Positions 23,030 through 36,000 of a stretch of DNA of 64,000 nt are shown here, piece by piece. The first letter of the stretch is position 1. Every line of letters starts with the position of its first letter. Both the position numbers and the translations under genes were made by a program. This DNA comes from Daucus carota subsp. sativus. Lineage: Eukaryota > Streptophyta > Magnoliopsida > Apiales > Apiaceae. The notes under the pieces were generated by a model. It ran no database searches. It was not told where the DNA came from and worked only from the letters and a program-made list of their open reading frames with translations. The DNA is taken from the NCBI RefSeq assembly GCF_001625215.2, contig NC_030384.2:44612390-44676389 (forward strand). Direction: 5' to 3'.

Positions 23030-26000
23030 TTAATCTTGACGCGGACGCGCCACCCAAAGAGAGCTGAGAGCGCGGAGGCGATGAAAGTATTCTGCAATAG
23101 CCAACAAACATCTCGCTGCTTGACGAACCGTTAAGAGCTGATGCAGCCGATGAATTGTCTGGTGTCTCAGACTATCCGCCTGCATAAATATCACACCAAC
23201 ATTATAAAAACCGCAGCTCATTGTTCTTTATTGCGCGTGCTGGTCAACACAGAAAAGTTAATAGTGTCCAGCAAAGTCAAATGCTGTTTATGAATATGAC
23301 ATCAGGTAAATATGGGCTGGATATACATTCTTGATAGTGATATTTTTGGCCCACTAGTTTCACCTTGGTATGGTTGTTCTTTAGGCAAAAATGTTAATGT
23401 ATGATCAGGATGCTCATAAATGGACTCAGTTTCACTGCAACAAACAATAGTATTAATTGAGGGGGGAAGGAATTTCAGTTGGTGGCTTCCCTCACTGAGA
23501 ATGTTCCACAGATTCGATATCGGGAAATGTTAAGTGTTAAGTAAATGTGTGATAATATATGGATTGAGAATGTATACTACACAATCAACTTTGGCTACAC
23601 AGACAGTATAATATCTGTGGTTATGTCATATAAATCATAACAACTACAACTAACTGTGACCTGCTCCACTTTAGGGTGAAATTTGGCTATAAGTTAGTTA
23701 GACATATGAACATATATGCATTGGAGTTATATGATTATTTGATTACTAATTTATAACAGAAAGACCCTAGAGAGCCTGGTCACAGTTTGATAGTGAGTTG
23801 GATGGAAAGATTAGGTTTTTTTATATATATATTTATGCATAATGTTTGTAATTAAGCTAGGGAGTAATTAGTTAAGGTGTAATGAGTACGGACCTGTCGA
23901 ACGAAACCTTCAAGAGTGGAGAGCTTAGACATGGCCATGGCCATCTGACCCATGTAGTTGGCCATGTTTGGTGGAGAGCTGAGAGAATCAGAAACAATGA
24001 CATCTGAGAGTGATTGATTGAGAGCATCAAGTCCTTGTGACAGTGCTTCTTCTGCCTCCTGTGTTGACTGTTGCAGTCCACATATTCCCATCAGTTGTTG
24101 CTCTGTCAATGGCTCGATCTGGTTCACGATTATCTGCTCCATTCCATCATTATATATGCACTAGCTAGTTAGTTATTGGATGTGTATGCTTCATGATAAA
24201 CTTATAATATACACTGATGATCAAGTAGAAACTTGCGTGCATGTGGAGACAGACAGCAGGCATAAACAGAATAGTGCAAAGAGTGAAATGCCTTTATGGA
24301 TCCGAATATAACAACACATAATTGACTAATTACACTCATGATCAGTACTATAATTACTTGCAGACTCAATAAAATAGAATTGCAGAATTAATTGATTAAT
24401 AGTCCCTGCATTTTAATGAAACCATCATGGCCTAAGAGTGAGGGAAGATAGTTTCAAATTCTAATGGAGGCCTATTTACAGCAAGAGAGAAGTACCTAAA
24501 CCTAACTTAATTAGATATATCTAGGGTTTGCGTGCTACCCTTTTTAACTAGACTATCACCTTTACAAAGTTCCCATTAAATCAGGACCACTTCTCACTAC
24601 AAACAAAACCTAATTTTGGTAGTACCACTCGTTCACCGACCCTTTTATTCCTCTTTTGCAAGAAAAAGCACATGAGAACTTTAATGTATATAGGTTGGCC
24701 TGGTTTCAGTTGATGTGTGATGCATGTGTTTATGTAATACATACCTTGATGAGTTCTGAAGGGCGGAAGCCTCCCATCCACATGAAACAACGTTCGGCTG
24801 GAGTCTTCCAGTTTCCAGAAACAAGATGGAAAACATCAGTTTTCGCGAGCATGCTTTTCAGGTTCATCACCTCATCAAAATGTGCCAGGCAGTGATCCAC
24901 ATAGAGTTGGAGCTCGTTGTCTGGTAAATGCTCTTGCACTGCTGCTCGGAGCTCACACATTAATCGGTGGTGCTCTTCAAGCCACCTTCCATAATCCATA
25001 TCAAACACGACGGCATCTGTAGTTAACATGTAGACATGCATATACTCAGCTTGATTAAGTAGTTGGTGCACAGTACCGTGCTCCAAAAATATAAATATCA
25101 ACAACATTATAAATTTCCTTGCATAATATTACCAATGTCAATGAGCTTAACTAAGTTTAAGTATTAATTAATTTGGAAATACCTGAGCTAAGGTTCCCCA
25201 TGCCGAGAGGAAGTCCTTGTTCCGCTCCTAGAAGAGCACCACCACCACCCATAAAAGCTCCCTAATTAACACAGTACATGAATTACAGATGGTTTGATTA
25301 GTTCCGCTATTCTTAGTAACCAAATTTCAAACTTTTTGGCTTGATAAAGAATATCAAGAGATATACTGTGTGCACAAATGAAAGCTAGATCTGAAACTAT
25401 TAGCAGCAAAGGGAGAGTAGGCACCTGGGCTCTAGCTCTTTGTAAATCTTGTTCTAGTTGAGTAAGTTTCATCCTACTTGACTCTAGCTGCTGCACATAC
25501 GCCTGTTGGAGCAAATATCAATCAAAACATCACCAAGTTAGCATGATATTGATTGATATATATATTGCTAGGTGCATAAACATTAGTTGCTCAAATTAGT
25601 AAATCTCTTTTCTCCATCTATATGTTAATTCACCTTTTTCCTCAGCCTGCTCTTCCTAGCTGCCTCCCTATTTTGAGCTAATCTCCTTAATGTCTGTTTA
25701 CAAAAATATCAAACTGCAATTAACCTCCTTTTCATAATGCACAGTACATATTAATTAGGATCATGAGTGATTATTTACATACCTTAGGGTCTGGAGTTTT
25801 GGGTCCGTCATGCTCTGAACTCGATGTCAGACCCCGCCGCCCTGCGCCATTGTTTCCTTCACGCTGCCACGTACACAATAAACAAAACATATAATCATAA
25901 GAATCAACGTATAATACTGATTGATAATTGAAGGAGGTGGTTAAAATGATATCTAAGTTGTACCAACACTAAGATGCTCTTGCAATAATTAATCCAATTA

Positions 26001-26988
26001 TCTACTAGTCAACAACGACAATTAGTTTATATTATGCAGGAGTGCAAGTCCAACCTTGACAGCTTTGGGCGGTGGAGGTCCAACAGCAGATGTAGGTGGA
26101 CGAGGAGGAGGATGTTCCGTTTTCGTGTTAGATAACTCCATGGACGGCTCAGATGATCTCTTCGACCCGCTCGTTGCTGGCGAAACCAACCCCATATTAC
26201 TTCCCTACCAAACACATAACAAACCCATTTTTACAATTAATCTTCTCCAATATTTATAATACCGGATTCGTTAACAATTTTATATGCATTTAAGTACTTG
26301 TAGCTTGGAGGCTGATGGATCTACATGCATTGGTTGAGAAGGAAATATGTTCAGTGTTGGTGGTCTCATCCCAGAGTTATCTGCACAATATATATAAATG
26401 ATTTAGAATACACAAAAACTTTTTACATAATTAACAGTAAATATCTTTTTTGATGATTACTTAATAGTGATGGAAGAAGATTTGGGGTCATGCTTTGGAA
26501 GTTTTAAACTTGAAAAGGGAAACAAGAAGGAATCGCAGTGAAAAAGATGAAAAGCTCCTAGCACTGATATGTAGAGAGGGATGGTACTTGTGTTTTTGTC
26601 AGTTGAAGCGAAAGAAATTCCCCGAGAAGATCATGATCGATCAGAATAAAAGTTTGTTACATGTCGTGGTCCAAAACTCCAAAAAGTACCAAGGTGAAAA
26701 AACATATAGCAAGTGAAATAAAGAAGAAGACAGAAGAAAAGGAATATTTTCTTTGCAAGTACTGAAAGTTAATTTTGCTATACTTCTGCAAGTTAATGAT
26801 CTGGTCAAAGAAATAGTACAGGGAGAGATCAACTTTTGAACATGCATGCCTTTGTTATGATCCATAAATTGCTGCCTTGTACCACCAGATCATTAATCAG
26901 AGAATATATTAGACAGACATGAGAACTAGCCTAGCTAGGAGGCTAGAGAGAAGACATGAGGGGAGAGAGAGGGAGAGAGAGAGAGAGG

Positions 26989-27019
<31 letters not shown>

Positions 27020-27036
27020 AGAGAGAGGGGGGGGGG

Positions 27037-27080
<44 letters not shown>

Positions 27081-27546
27081 ATAAAAACTGATGAGAGAGA
27101 GTTTTAGAGCGAGAGAAAGAAAGAGAGAATCTGATCAGTAGTACTCACGTCTTTGATCTTGGACAGTAGAGGAGGATGGGTCTTGACTGTCAAGGTAAAG
27201 AAAAAGTGCTTGATCTAATTCACCTAAATCATATGCTCCTGCACCATCTTTGCTGTGGCTGCTGCTACTGATAAAATCATTCACCACAAAATAACATAAA
27301 TTATCAAATCATCAACAAAAACAAACCAATCAATTCAACAAATTAGTAGTTGAACAAACAATAAATAAAGAAATCAATTTACACGAAGTTGGGCGCATGA
27401 TTAATTATGGTCGACGACGAGATAACTGGTTGCATCATCATCCCATACGACATCTGCTGATACTGATTATGATGATGATCTTGACTCTGCTGTTGCTGCT
27501 GCTGCTGCTGTTGTAATTGTTGCATGTTCATGCTATTCGACGCCAT
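23030..27546 (-). CDS. TGA-type bZIP transcription factor, TGA9/TGA10-like
   Basis: Nuclear bZIP factor binding TGACG (as-1) motifs; TGA9 and TGA10 act with glutaredoxins in anther development in Arabidopsis. Eleven minus-strand exons join in phase to 491 aa: 27546-27383, 27267-27149, 26380-26298, 26204-26055, 25863-25783, 25693-25634, 25502-25425, 25261-25183, 25016-24745, 24133-23894 and 23179-23030. The N-terminus has a polyglutamine run (nine Gln near residues 12-20) and a Gln/His-rich stretch. The basic region QNREAARKSRLRKK has the N-x7-R signature (Asn207, Arg215), then a short zipper (YVQQLESSRMKLTQLEQDL). The DOG1 domain spans about 275-460 (FDMDYGRWLEEHHRLMCELR, EPLTEQQLMGICGLQQS). 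The long N-terminus points to the TGA9/10 clade rather than TGA1-7; which of the two is not decided. Confidence 0.93.
26957..27079. repeat. (AG)n microsatellite in TGA intron 2
   Basis: About 120 bp of GA/AG dinucleotides, broken by GGGA steps and a run of G (near 27028-27040). It lies in the second intron of the TGA gene, 70 bp from the exon-2 donor; on the gene strand it is a pyrimidine (CT) tract. A 62-codon Arg/Glu-rich open frame over it is a by-product. Confidence 0.95.
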
Positions 27547-30500
27547 AAAAGGAGCTACTCTTGTAACTTAAAGCTTGTTTTCCGCCTCTGGGGAAGATAA
27601 TTGAAACTCCCCTCTTGAAAATCCCACAAGCTAGCCACCTGCAGCTTCCTTATCTCCTGAAGTACGTCTTGATATTTTTCTTCACTATTTGACCATATAA
27701 AATATAGATATGAGAAGAAAGATAATCTAGACAGAGTCTGTTGCAGATCTGAACAAACTAAGGATAGAGTTGAGATAGATAGAAATGAATGCCAAGCTGC
27801 ATAAGACAAAGCTGTGTATTTTCACATCTCTCTCCTTTCTTTCCTGCTGGCTATACAAACCTGGCGACTTTCTTTGGCCAAACCACAGATATTCAGATAA
27901 AGCGGTGGCCAAGTTCAACACATATCATCTCTCTCTATCTCTAAAAATAGCTATTTAGCTACTAGGTCGTTTCTGTTCGGCTAAATTAGCCAGAAGTTTA
28001 CACCTTTTTTAATGCTCTTTTATAAAATTATTGTTAAAGAGAGGCTTCCTTGTTAGATCAGCATTCAGCTCAGTCTTTGTTCCTGTGAAATGTCGTAATT
28101 GTCCCTTCTTTGGGCTGCACTATGTGTATTTTTTGATTTTTACTTCATGCAGCTTCGAAAGGTTACACGTAGAATTGGTGTACCCACTTCGCAGGCCGCC
28201 TCGATTTATTTGTTTATATTTCTCTTGTTTTTTTTTTATTTCGGTTGCACAGAATCGGAAATATATTATGTTAGTGTTGGTATTTGTTCTACTATTAATA
28301 TTAATCTTTTTCTCACGGAAATATACCTGCTGCCTCTAAAGATTTTAAATTCAATATAACTGAAATTATTCAATAAATAGAAAACAGATCATATCTTTTT
28401 CTTTCAATTAATAATGTAATTAAAGCCCTGTTCTACTAGAGGACCATATTTTTTACTTTATTGTTTATTTTTAAGTTTATTTATACACCACTATGTACAT
28501 GCTTAGTTTGTGCTAATCTCTGGGAAGGAAATATTTTAGTTCGATTTTTATTTTAATAAAATAAAATGAGCGTCAATATCCCGATTGTATATTGTCAACT
28601 CATGTAGTACCTTTCAGCATGAAAGCGGTGTTTCTTTCTTCTTCAATTAATAAACGAGGTTTTATGATGTTTGACATTGATTATTATTAATCACATTACT
28701 GTGGAGAAACGATAATTAGTTATACAACGAATAAACTTAGTTCCGGGCTCTTCGTTAAGAATAATATTTTCCTTCAAACATATTATTATTTTTTGCGAAC
28801 AAAACACTGTCATCATTTAACATTATGTATTTATTTATATAATATAAAATTGATGATACGTACATTACATGTTATGAAAATATATATTTTTTTTAGTGCA
28901 AAATTTCCCATTTATTAAAATCTAGTTTGCTATTTTTAACCAACAATTATTAAAAATCGATATATGGCTTTAAGGAGTCGGGCGTACATCAGCGGTACGT
29001 CAAGCTAAGCAGCTCAATTCCGACCGTGACCAGGCCCTCCTGATCTACTAAAAAAGGCCTGCTTAGAGCTTGATTGGTCTTAAAATAGTGAGTGGATAAT
29101 AATTATATAGCTCATATTACATGGTTTTATTTTTAAGAATATATATTTTTAATTTTCGGAAATAGAATTTTAATATCATACTTGTCTGGTCTATCTCTCT
29201 ATACCGAAGCCTATATGTTCACAACTGCATTATTATGTATCTAGACTGTCATATCAAATGTATATTGGGTCTAAAATACTAAGCATAAAGAGGACAAATC
29301 GACACAAATATCTTTTATAGTATATGCAGTGGCTAGAATCGTTAGTTAGATTATGTTATAATCGCCATTTTATATGTTAATTTCCTTAGCCCCACCTCAA
29401 CTTCCCCCTTGTGATATAGACCTTTTGTTCATTAATTGTAATTTAACAAGATATAACAAATACTTTTTGGATTAGGTACACTTCATGCACGGGGAGTGAT
29501 TTTGAGCCCAATCGACTTTATTATCAGCTGGCTATATAGGGTTCTTAATTTCCCACCAACTTGCCTTCAGTTGACATATTTCTGTTTAATCTGCGAGCGA
29601 GTTGACGATGACAAGAGTTACAGAAATAAATGGAATGCAGGTAGCGAAATCCCCAAGTATATTTATTTTTTTCGGTTTCGTCGGGGGATGCATAGTGAAA
29701 CTTATATCCGAATCAAAAAACGAAGAAAAAACGAGCTACTGATCGCTCCGTATTGTTTATACTATATTCATGGTTGTTCGAAATGGTTAGTTCACCCAAT
29801 TTCCCTTAATTCAACTGAGATTCGGACATTTGGTAGCTTGGATTACTAATATTTTAAACCTTATGTTTTAAAGAAACATCAAACAAATGATCCATCGGCC
29901 AAAGTCAATATATTATTTTGCTCACCTGAAAACAAGCATGCATGCTATCTCGAATTCTCCACGGGAATATCTGAACACGATTAATAATAATTATCCAATC
30001 TCAATTAACAGATGAATTGTCGATGAAAGAGAAGTATTAATTATAAACGCTGTACATATGTGTAGATTCTGCCTTGTGATTAATAAATTATCTTTACAAC
30101 ATGTTTAGCAAACTCGTCGACTCTATTACAGTACTCCAACTACTTAAATGGGCACTTATGTAAATATATTAATCTATAATCTTATATCTTTAACATAAAT
30201 TCATAATTAACGCACTAAACAAACTGAAGCACGGTGATCGTGGTTCGGTTCAATGTATAAGCAGCTCAAATGAACAATGTCGCGATGAGATGTAGCAGTC
30301 TGCGCTACCTTGTAAATTAAGCTAACTACCGACATTATTTTATTATTGACAATATACATTATTAGTGTTTAGTCAACTAGGAATATCACTTGTTAATTTA
30401 GTTAAATATTGATTACTAGATGTAATTTATTTATTTAATACATAACCCCGTGAAGACTTTTGTTATTCGTATTATTTAATTTTGGATTAAGAAGACATTG

Positions 30501-33074
30501 TCTTCATTTGTATTTAATTTGTGTTTACCACTCAGTTGCAGATTTATTTCTTCCTGATAAAATAGTAATGTATAGATTTGTCTACTTAAACGATCTGAGT
30601 GGTGCTTTTTTGACCTGCTCGTGCATTTGTGTAGAGCTTTAATTAGTCCATTTAAATAAACGCTTATTTCTTATAAGCTATAATCTCTGCTTATCAAAAT
30701 AAGATTAAAAAAGTAGTAGCGTTCTACGGTACTTATAATCCTACACACGTCTGATAGTCAACCGTCGAATGTTTGATGTCTAAAACTTACGTATTAAAAG
30801 TTTAAAATTATGATATGGGCTATGGTTATTGTGTTTGGCCCATCAATAAAACTTCGTGCTGACATTCTCGATCAGTTATCAATTATGGGAGGTTAATAAT
30901 CACGTATCTCGTTGTATTGTGAAATACTGAAATGCTATCAATCAATAAGATAAATGTTACGCATAATATGTAAAAACAATTGGTCCGAAACCCGACACGA
31001 AACCGACCCAACTCGAAACCCGATCTATTGAGACAGAAACTCGAAAGTCGAAAGTGACCCGAAAATTATCCGACGGGCTCGAAATGGACCCGAAATGATC
31101 TGAAATTAGAATTTCATTTGTAATAACTTCAATTTTTAGTTTTATTCAATTTTAAGTAATTTTAGCTTGACCCAATGATTGACACGAACACGACCCGTTA
31201 CCCGAAATTGTTACGGACTTGCTGTTCGTAATTATCGACGGTTTCAGATTTGCCGTTCCGTGCATGCTCTAGTTTTAGTACGGAACAGTTTGTGTCCCTG
31301 CACCTGCACGGGAGGAAAATTATGATATGAAAAATCGATAAACAAAAGCAAGGCATGCACGTTGCTAGTTGGATGGCCGAAGAGAGAGAAGAGGATAAAA
31401 TTGGCTAATTTTAGCATACTACCAACTTATCCTTTATGGCCTGGCCGCATGGGACTATGCGAGGAGCAAATATAAGGCGCTCTTCACTTGTCCTGTTGTC
31501 CGCAGCACCCAGATGTGATTAATGTATGGGTCTGGCTTCGAACAGAGTTACAGAAAGATAGATTTCACTTTTCAGTCTTTATATCGTAAAATTGTGATCG
31601 ATTATACAATGGGTAAAATCATCTTTAAAAATAATAACAGTTTAGCTATTAATGCATCTCGGAGATGTCACGAAAAGAATATGGTAAGCTGTTTGTCCTA
31701 TAAATATCGGCAACAATCAGAGACAATCTGGTTTGGAGTGCATCTGGACAGACGGTGGACGCTATAATATACTTTGCTCAAAATATGAATGGGGATTTAC
31801 TGAGTACTTTTTTGTTCGTATTAGCCCGCCGCACGGGTGACATGAAGCATCTTCATTCTTGATGGGTAAAATTCATACTAGTTAATATTGTTAAGTAAGA
31901 AATTTCATAGATAAAAATTATAAAACATAAGCCAAAAATTTATTAACTCTAATTATAATTTTTTTACTAAAAATTTAGGCGCCCATGCACCAAATTCTAT
32001 AAGTTTGGTGAATTTGTTTTTAGTTTGGTGAATTTGTTTTTAGTGTGGTTGGTAAATATGCTTCTTTTCCAGGCTGCTTTTACTGTTTTTAAGTGTTTTA
32101 AATTATTTACCAAACGATTGACAAAAAGGAGGAAGTGGACTTCAAGGCTTTTAAGCCTAGAAGTCCCATTCTCAAACATCCACTAGAGATTAGTTGGCTG
32201 TGTCATCATCCTAAAATTAATTTTAAGCGTTGTTTCTGGATATCATATATGTAACAGCTCGCAATTTCGGACCATTAATTAATAGCGGAAAATTGAAATC
32301 GGATTTTTTTTTATTAATGCTAATCTATTAATATTCATCCAAAAATTATGGGATATTACAATATATGATTTTCTTATATAAAATATAAGATTCTAGTTTA
32401 AATTTTATGCGTACGACTTTGTATAAGATTCTTTAATTTGATATAGTAATTTGAATAACTCAATACGTTAAGTTTAGATATCGCTAAAATTTTGAAATAT
32501 CTTAGCAAATTATGTTTATGGAAAAGTAAAATATTTGGTATTGTTTGTGTTCCCATCCGTAATACTTGTTGTTTTTGAGAAATCAATTTCCTCCTACTTT
32601 TCTACTTTCTATTATTAGTAATTTAGTACTTGTAGTCTGGTCTCCCTGGCATCAGCCTTTTCCGTCTGTTTCTGGTGCATTAAATGTTTATACCGTCTTT
32701 CTGTTTCGATGCACTTGTCCATAGGAATACAGTATTAATAATGTAGTACCTAGCAAGCCCAATGTACTTGGACCATTGAACGGTTGTCCGAAAATTTGGT
32801 ACTCCAAGCCCGACCCAATGTTCCAACAGTCCAGTCCAGTCCAGAGGCCCAAGTAAGCCTCCTACAATCACATCCACAGCAAGACTTCCATTGACCAAAT
32901 ACAAATATTCCTATCAACTCTCACAGACCGCCACGTAGCTAAGTTTCCATGTACCTCCCCCCACCCTATCACTCCCCTCCTTTCCTCTCTCTAACTGTTT
33001 TCTCATCACTCTCATCTCTCCGTACAAACATCGATCCAAACTCACATTCATCATCTCCTCCATTCTAACTCGCC
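27547..33074. other. 5.5-kb gene-poor region between TGA and TBCCD1 (head to head)
   Basis: The first 400 bp is the TGA leader and promoter, and the last 150 bp a CT-rich leader for TBCCD1. Between them I support no gene. Points seen: an open frame of 117 codons at 29496-29849 without recognisable motifs; CCGACACGAAACC-rich repeat-like DNA at 30985-31230, similar in style to hAT MITEs; an ATTAGCCCGCCGCACGGG motif near 31820; an exact tandem pair of a 20-bp unit (AGTTTGGTGAATTTGTTTTT) at 32002-32041; and a TAACAGCTCGCAATTTCGG repeat-like terminus near 32252. Confidence 0.5.
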
Positions 33075-36000
33075 ATGACCGAGCCCGACTCAGTGGAAAC
33101 CTCAACATCATCTCCCGCAAATCCAACGCCTACGCAACCATCAATCTACATACATCCGCGACGCGAGCCTTTCGAACACGGACTCGTCCCGATTCCCAAA
33201 CTCATCTTCACCGATGCTTTTCAAACCCTAGCTGCTCATAAGGTCAAGCTCATTTCTCTGGCGAACGAATCTAATCACCGAGTTAACTCGGCCGCGATAG
33301 CTGAGACGCTCCAGATCTCTCCGGAGAATGCGAGGCTTGTGATTGAGATAATTGCGTCGGTTTTGCACTCGGAATCGGATCCGCTTGTTAATGCGAAGCC
33401 GTCGGAGATTGAATCGGTCGGTGTGGATGTGTATGATCTGATTTTGTTCTTGTATATACAGTCGTATAAGCGGTTGCTTCCCCGTGGACATAGGGATTCA
33501 CCTGCTGTAACTGATGTTTGGCCTTCTACTTCCGCTTTCGATGGATTCTTATCGGCTCTTTCTCCATTGCAGGTCAGTTAAATCTGTTTTGTAATCTATT
33601 TTTTTTATTGTTTAGGTAATAATACTGTTGTAGGATTGGTTAATTATCTGCATTATGATACTCATTCTGTTTTGGTTTTGATTGTCCTTTAGAATTTGTT
33701 CATGTCCTATGACTTATTTATGCATCTGTATACTCGTGATTACTTGCATTGATAGAAACAGCTGAATCCTCTTAGTCGTGGAATTGCGTTTATTAGAAAC
33801 AGCTGAATACTTCTAATAGTGTAATTGAGTTACTGGAAATAGCTGAATCCTTTTTGGTTGTGGAGTTGCGTTTATTATGGACAGCTGAATCCTTCTAGTA
33901 GTGGAGAGCTGTATCCTTTTACTAGTGGAGAGCTGATTTCTTTTAGTTGTGGAGTTTCTTTTATTAGTAACAGCCGACTCCAGTTAGTAGAGGAGTCACA
34001 TTTATTAGAAACAGCTGAATACTTTTAGTAGTGGACTCACGTTTATTGATGACGGCTGAATCGTTCTTTTGCGGCATATGGTGGTTAAGTTGCAGCTGAA
34101 TTTTACTATGTGATCCTCTTTGGTTTCAGTGATGTAAAATCATTAATATTATATTCCAAATTTCTGCATGAAAATACTATATCTATGTGTATACATTGTG
34201 CCAATTTGTAATAGTTGATTGATCCGAGGTTACGTACTGTTCTTTCTATTGTTTTCATGTATGTTAAGTATCAGGTTTTTAGCATTATGTTTGATCTTAT
34301 ATGTAAGACAACCAATAGATGTAGTTTGTTTCATATAGTTGATATATATATCGATGACATCGGTGAGGAACTGTGCTACTTACCAATTTGAGAAAGCTCC
34401 AGCTATTTTTTTATGATGGCTTAAATGATATTGAATTGTTATATGTAAATTGCTAGTGCCTTTAGTGTTTTACTAGTTTCTATATGTTTGCTACATAACA
34501 AATTCGTACATATATAATATATTTTGAACGGTGCATATATTAGAAGTTAAATTCTGATGTAGCAGTAGCACAGTAATATCCCCTTTGATGTACTTAGCAC
34601 AAATAGAAGCAGCCATTTTCCCCGCAGGTCAATCATCAATGCATGAAAATCTACATCATTTGAGTAGTGATTAGTGAGCCCTGGAATGGCGGTAGTTGCC
34701 ATTTCAAATTTGTTGTATATATTTGCTTTGTCTATACACTATCATCCACTTCTCAACTGCAATAGTCTTTATCATTGGTCACTCACTTGCTTTTCTTTTT
34801 GGTTACTTAATTATAATATTTCATAAGCTCAAACCCTGATGTTTAAAGAATTGCATTGTAGCTTGTCCGCAGTAACAGCCGTAAATTTATGCCGTCGCAA
34901 GCAGATGAAGAGGCTCACCAGCTATCTTATCTACAGAAACATTTGGGCAACCTTGTCTCCCTTTTGTCTGATTCCACTGAGGGGGAAGGCGATGATTCAT
35001 TGGTTTGTCAATTTCTTTATTTATAATACATTATTACACACCCTGTCAATTTCTTTATTAATAATACATTATTACACACCCAGACCTGTTTCGTTTATAT
35101 ATATACAATTATGATATGATCTTTCTACTCTGATGAATAGGCACATAGTACTCGCCAATTTAATAGTTTCTGAAGGTCTGCTTTGTGATCCCATCCAGGC
35201 TTACAAATCTACTCCAGTTCTATACTCACTATTCTTTCTTTCTTCTTTTGTGATGCTTCTAATGAGGTGTATGATATTGTGATGCATATACACAAGTATT
35301 GTGCATTCTACATTTTTTCTTGTGGTGTGTCTGAGTTTTGTAGGATTCTTTTTCCCCACCGTAGCTGTAGTTCAACTGATTAGCTGATTTCACCTGATAA
35401 TGCCAGGTGTTGAAAATGGAAAATTTCGAGCACCTTGGCTTTTTGATATTTTTTGGTGAAAAAGGATCAGAGAATGTTCCATTGTGCCAGAATGCTCCAT
35501 TTTTTGCCAATTCGGATCCTGACATGCCTGCTGTTCCTGTTCCTGCACCACAAGTCCATGATTGGCTTCTAGAGAACATTTCTTCTGCATTGGAACATAT
35601 AGCTGAAAGAGTTTCTACAAAAGAAAATGGACCAACCAGTTCCTCTGACCCAGATGTCCCAATGGCTGACGTGTCTCCTATTTCTGCAAAGTCCACAACC
35701 TTCACTCGGGGTCCAAGTTTCATTGAGGGAATCTCGAAGTCATCATGCTTGAAGCGGGAATCTGATCTGCAAGGCTCTTCCGTGAAGGTTAATCTGATTG
35801 ACTTTATTAATATGTTACAATTGATCAGAAGAAAAATTGTCGTGATTAAGGGAATCCTCTTTCAGTTAATTGTGAATTCTAATTTTGTACATCAGCATGA
35901 CAGAAAATAAGAGTTACTCTTCCAGCTTCTCTTCCACCGTACCTGATGTTCCAGTGCTAATTAGTTCAAAATAATTATGATTTATTTATTATACTCATTA

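Noticed and set aside
26919-27107. Arg/Glu-rich 62-codon frame
   Set aside because: Translation of the (AG)n microsatellite inside a TGA intron.
29496-29849. 117-codon plus-strand open frame in the gene-poor region
   Set aside because: No recognisable motif, biased AT-rich composition, no promoter or family resemblance; probably chance.
32250-32360. TGTAACAGCTCGCAATTTCGG segment resembling a retroelement terminus
   Set aside because: No partner repeat, primer site or flanking duplication seen; not enough to name an element.
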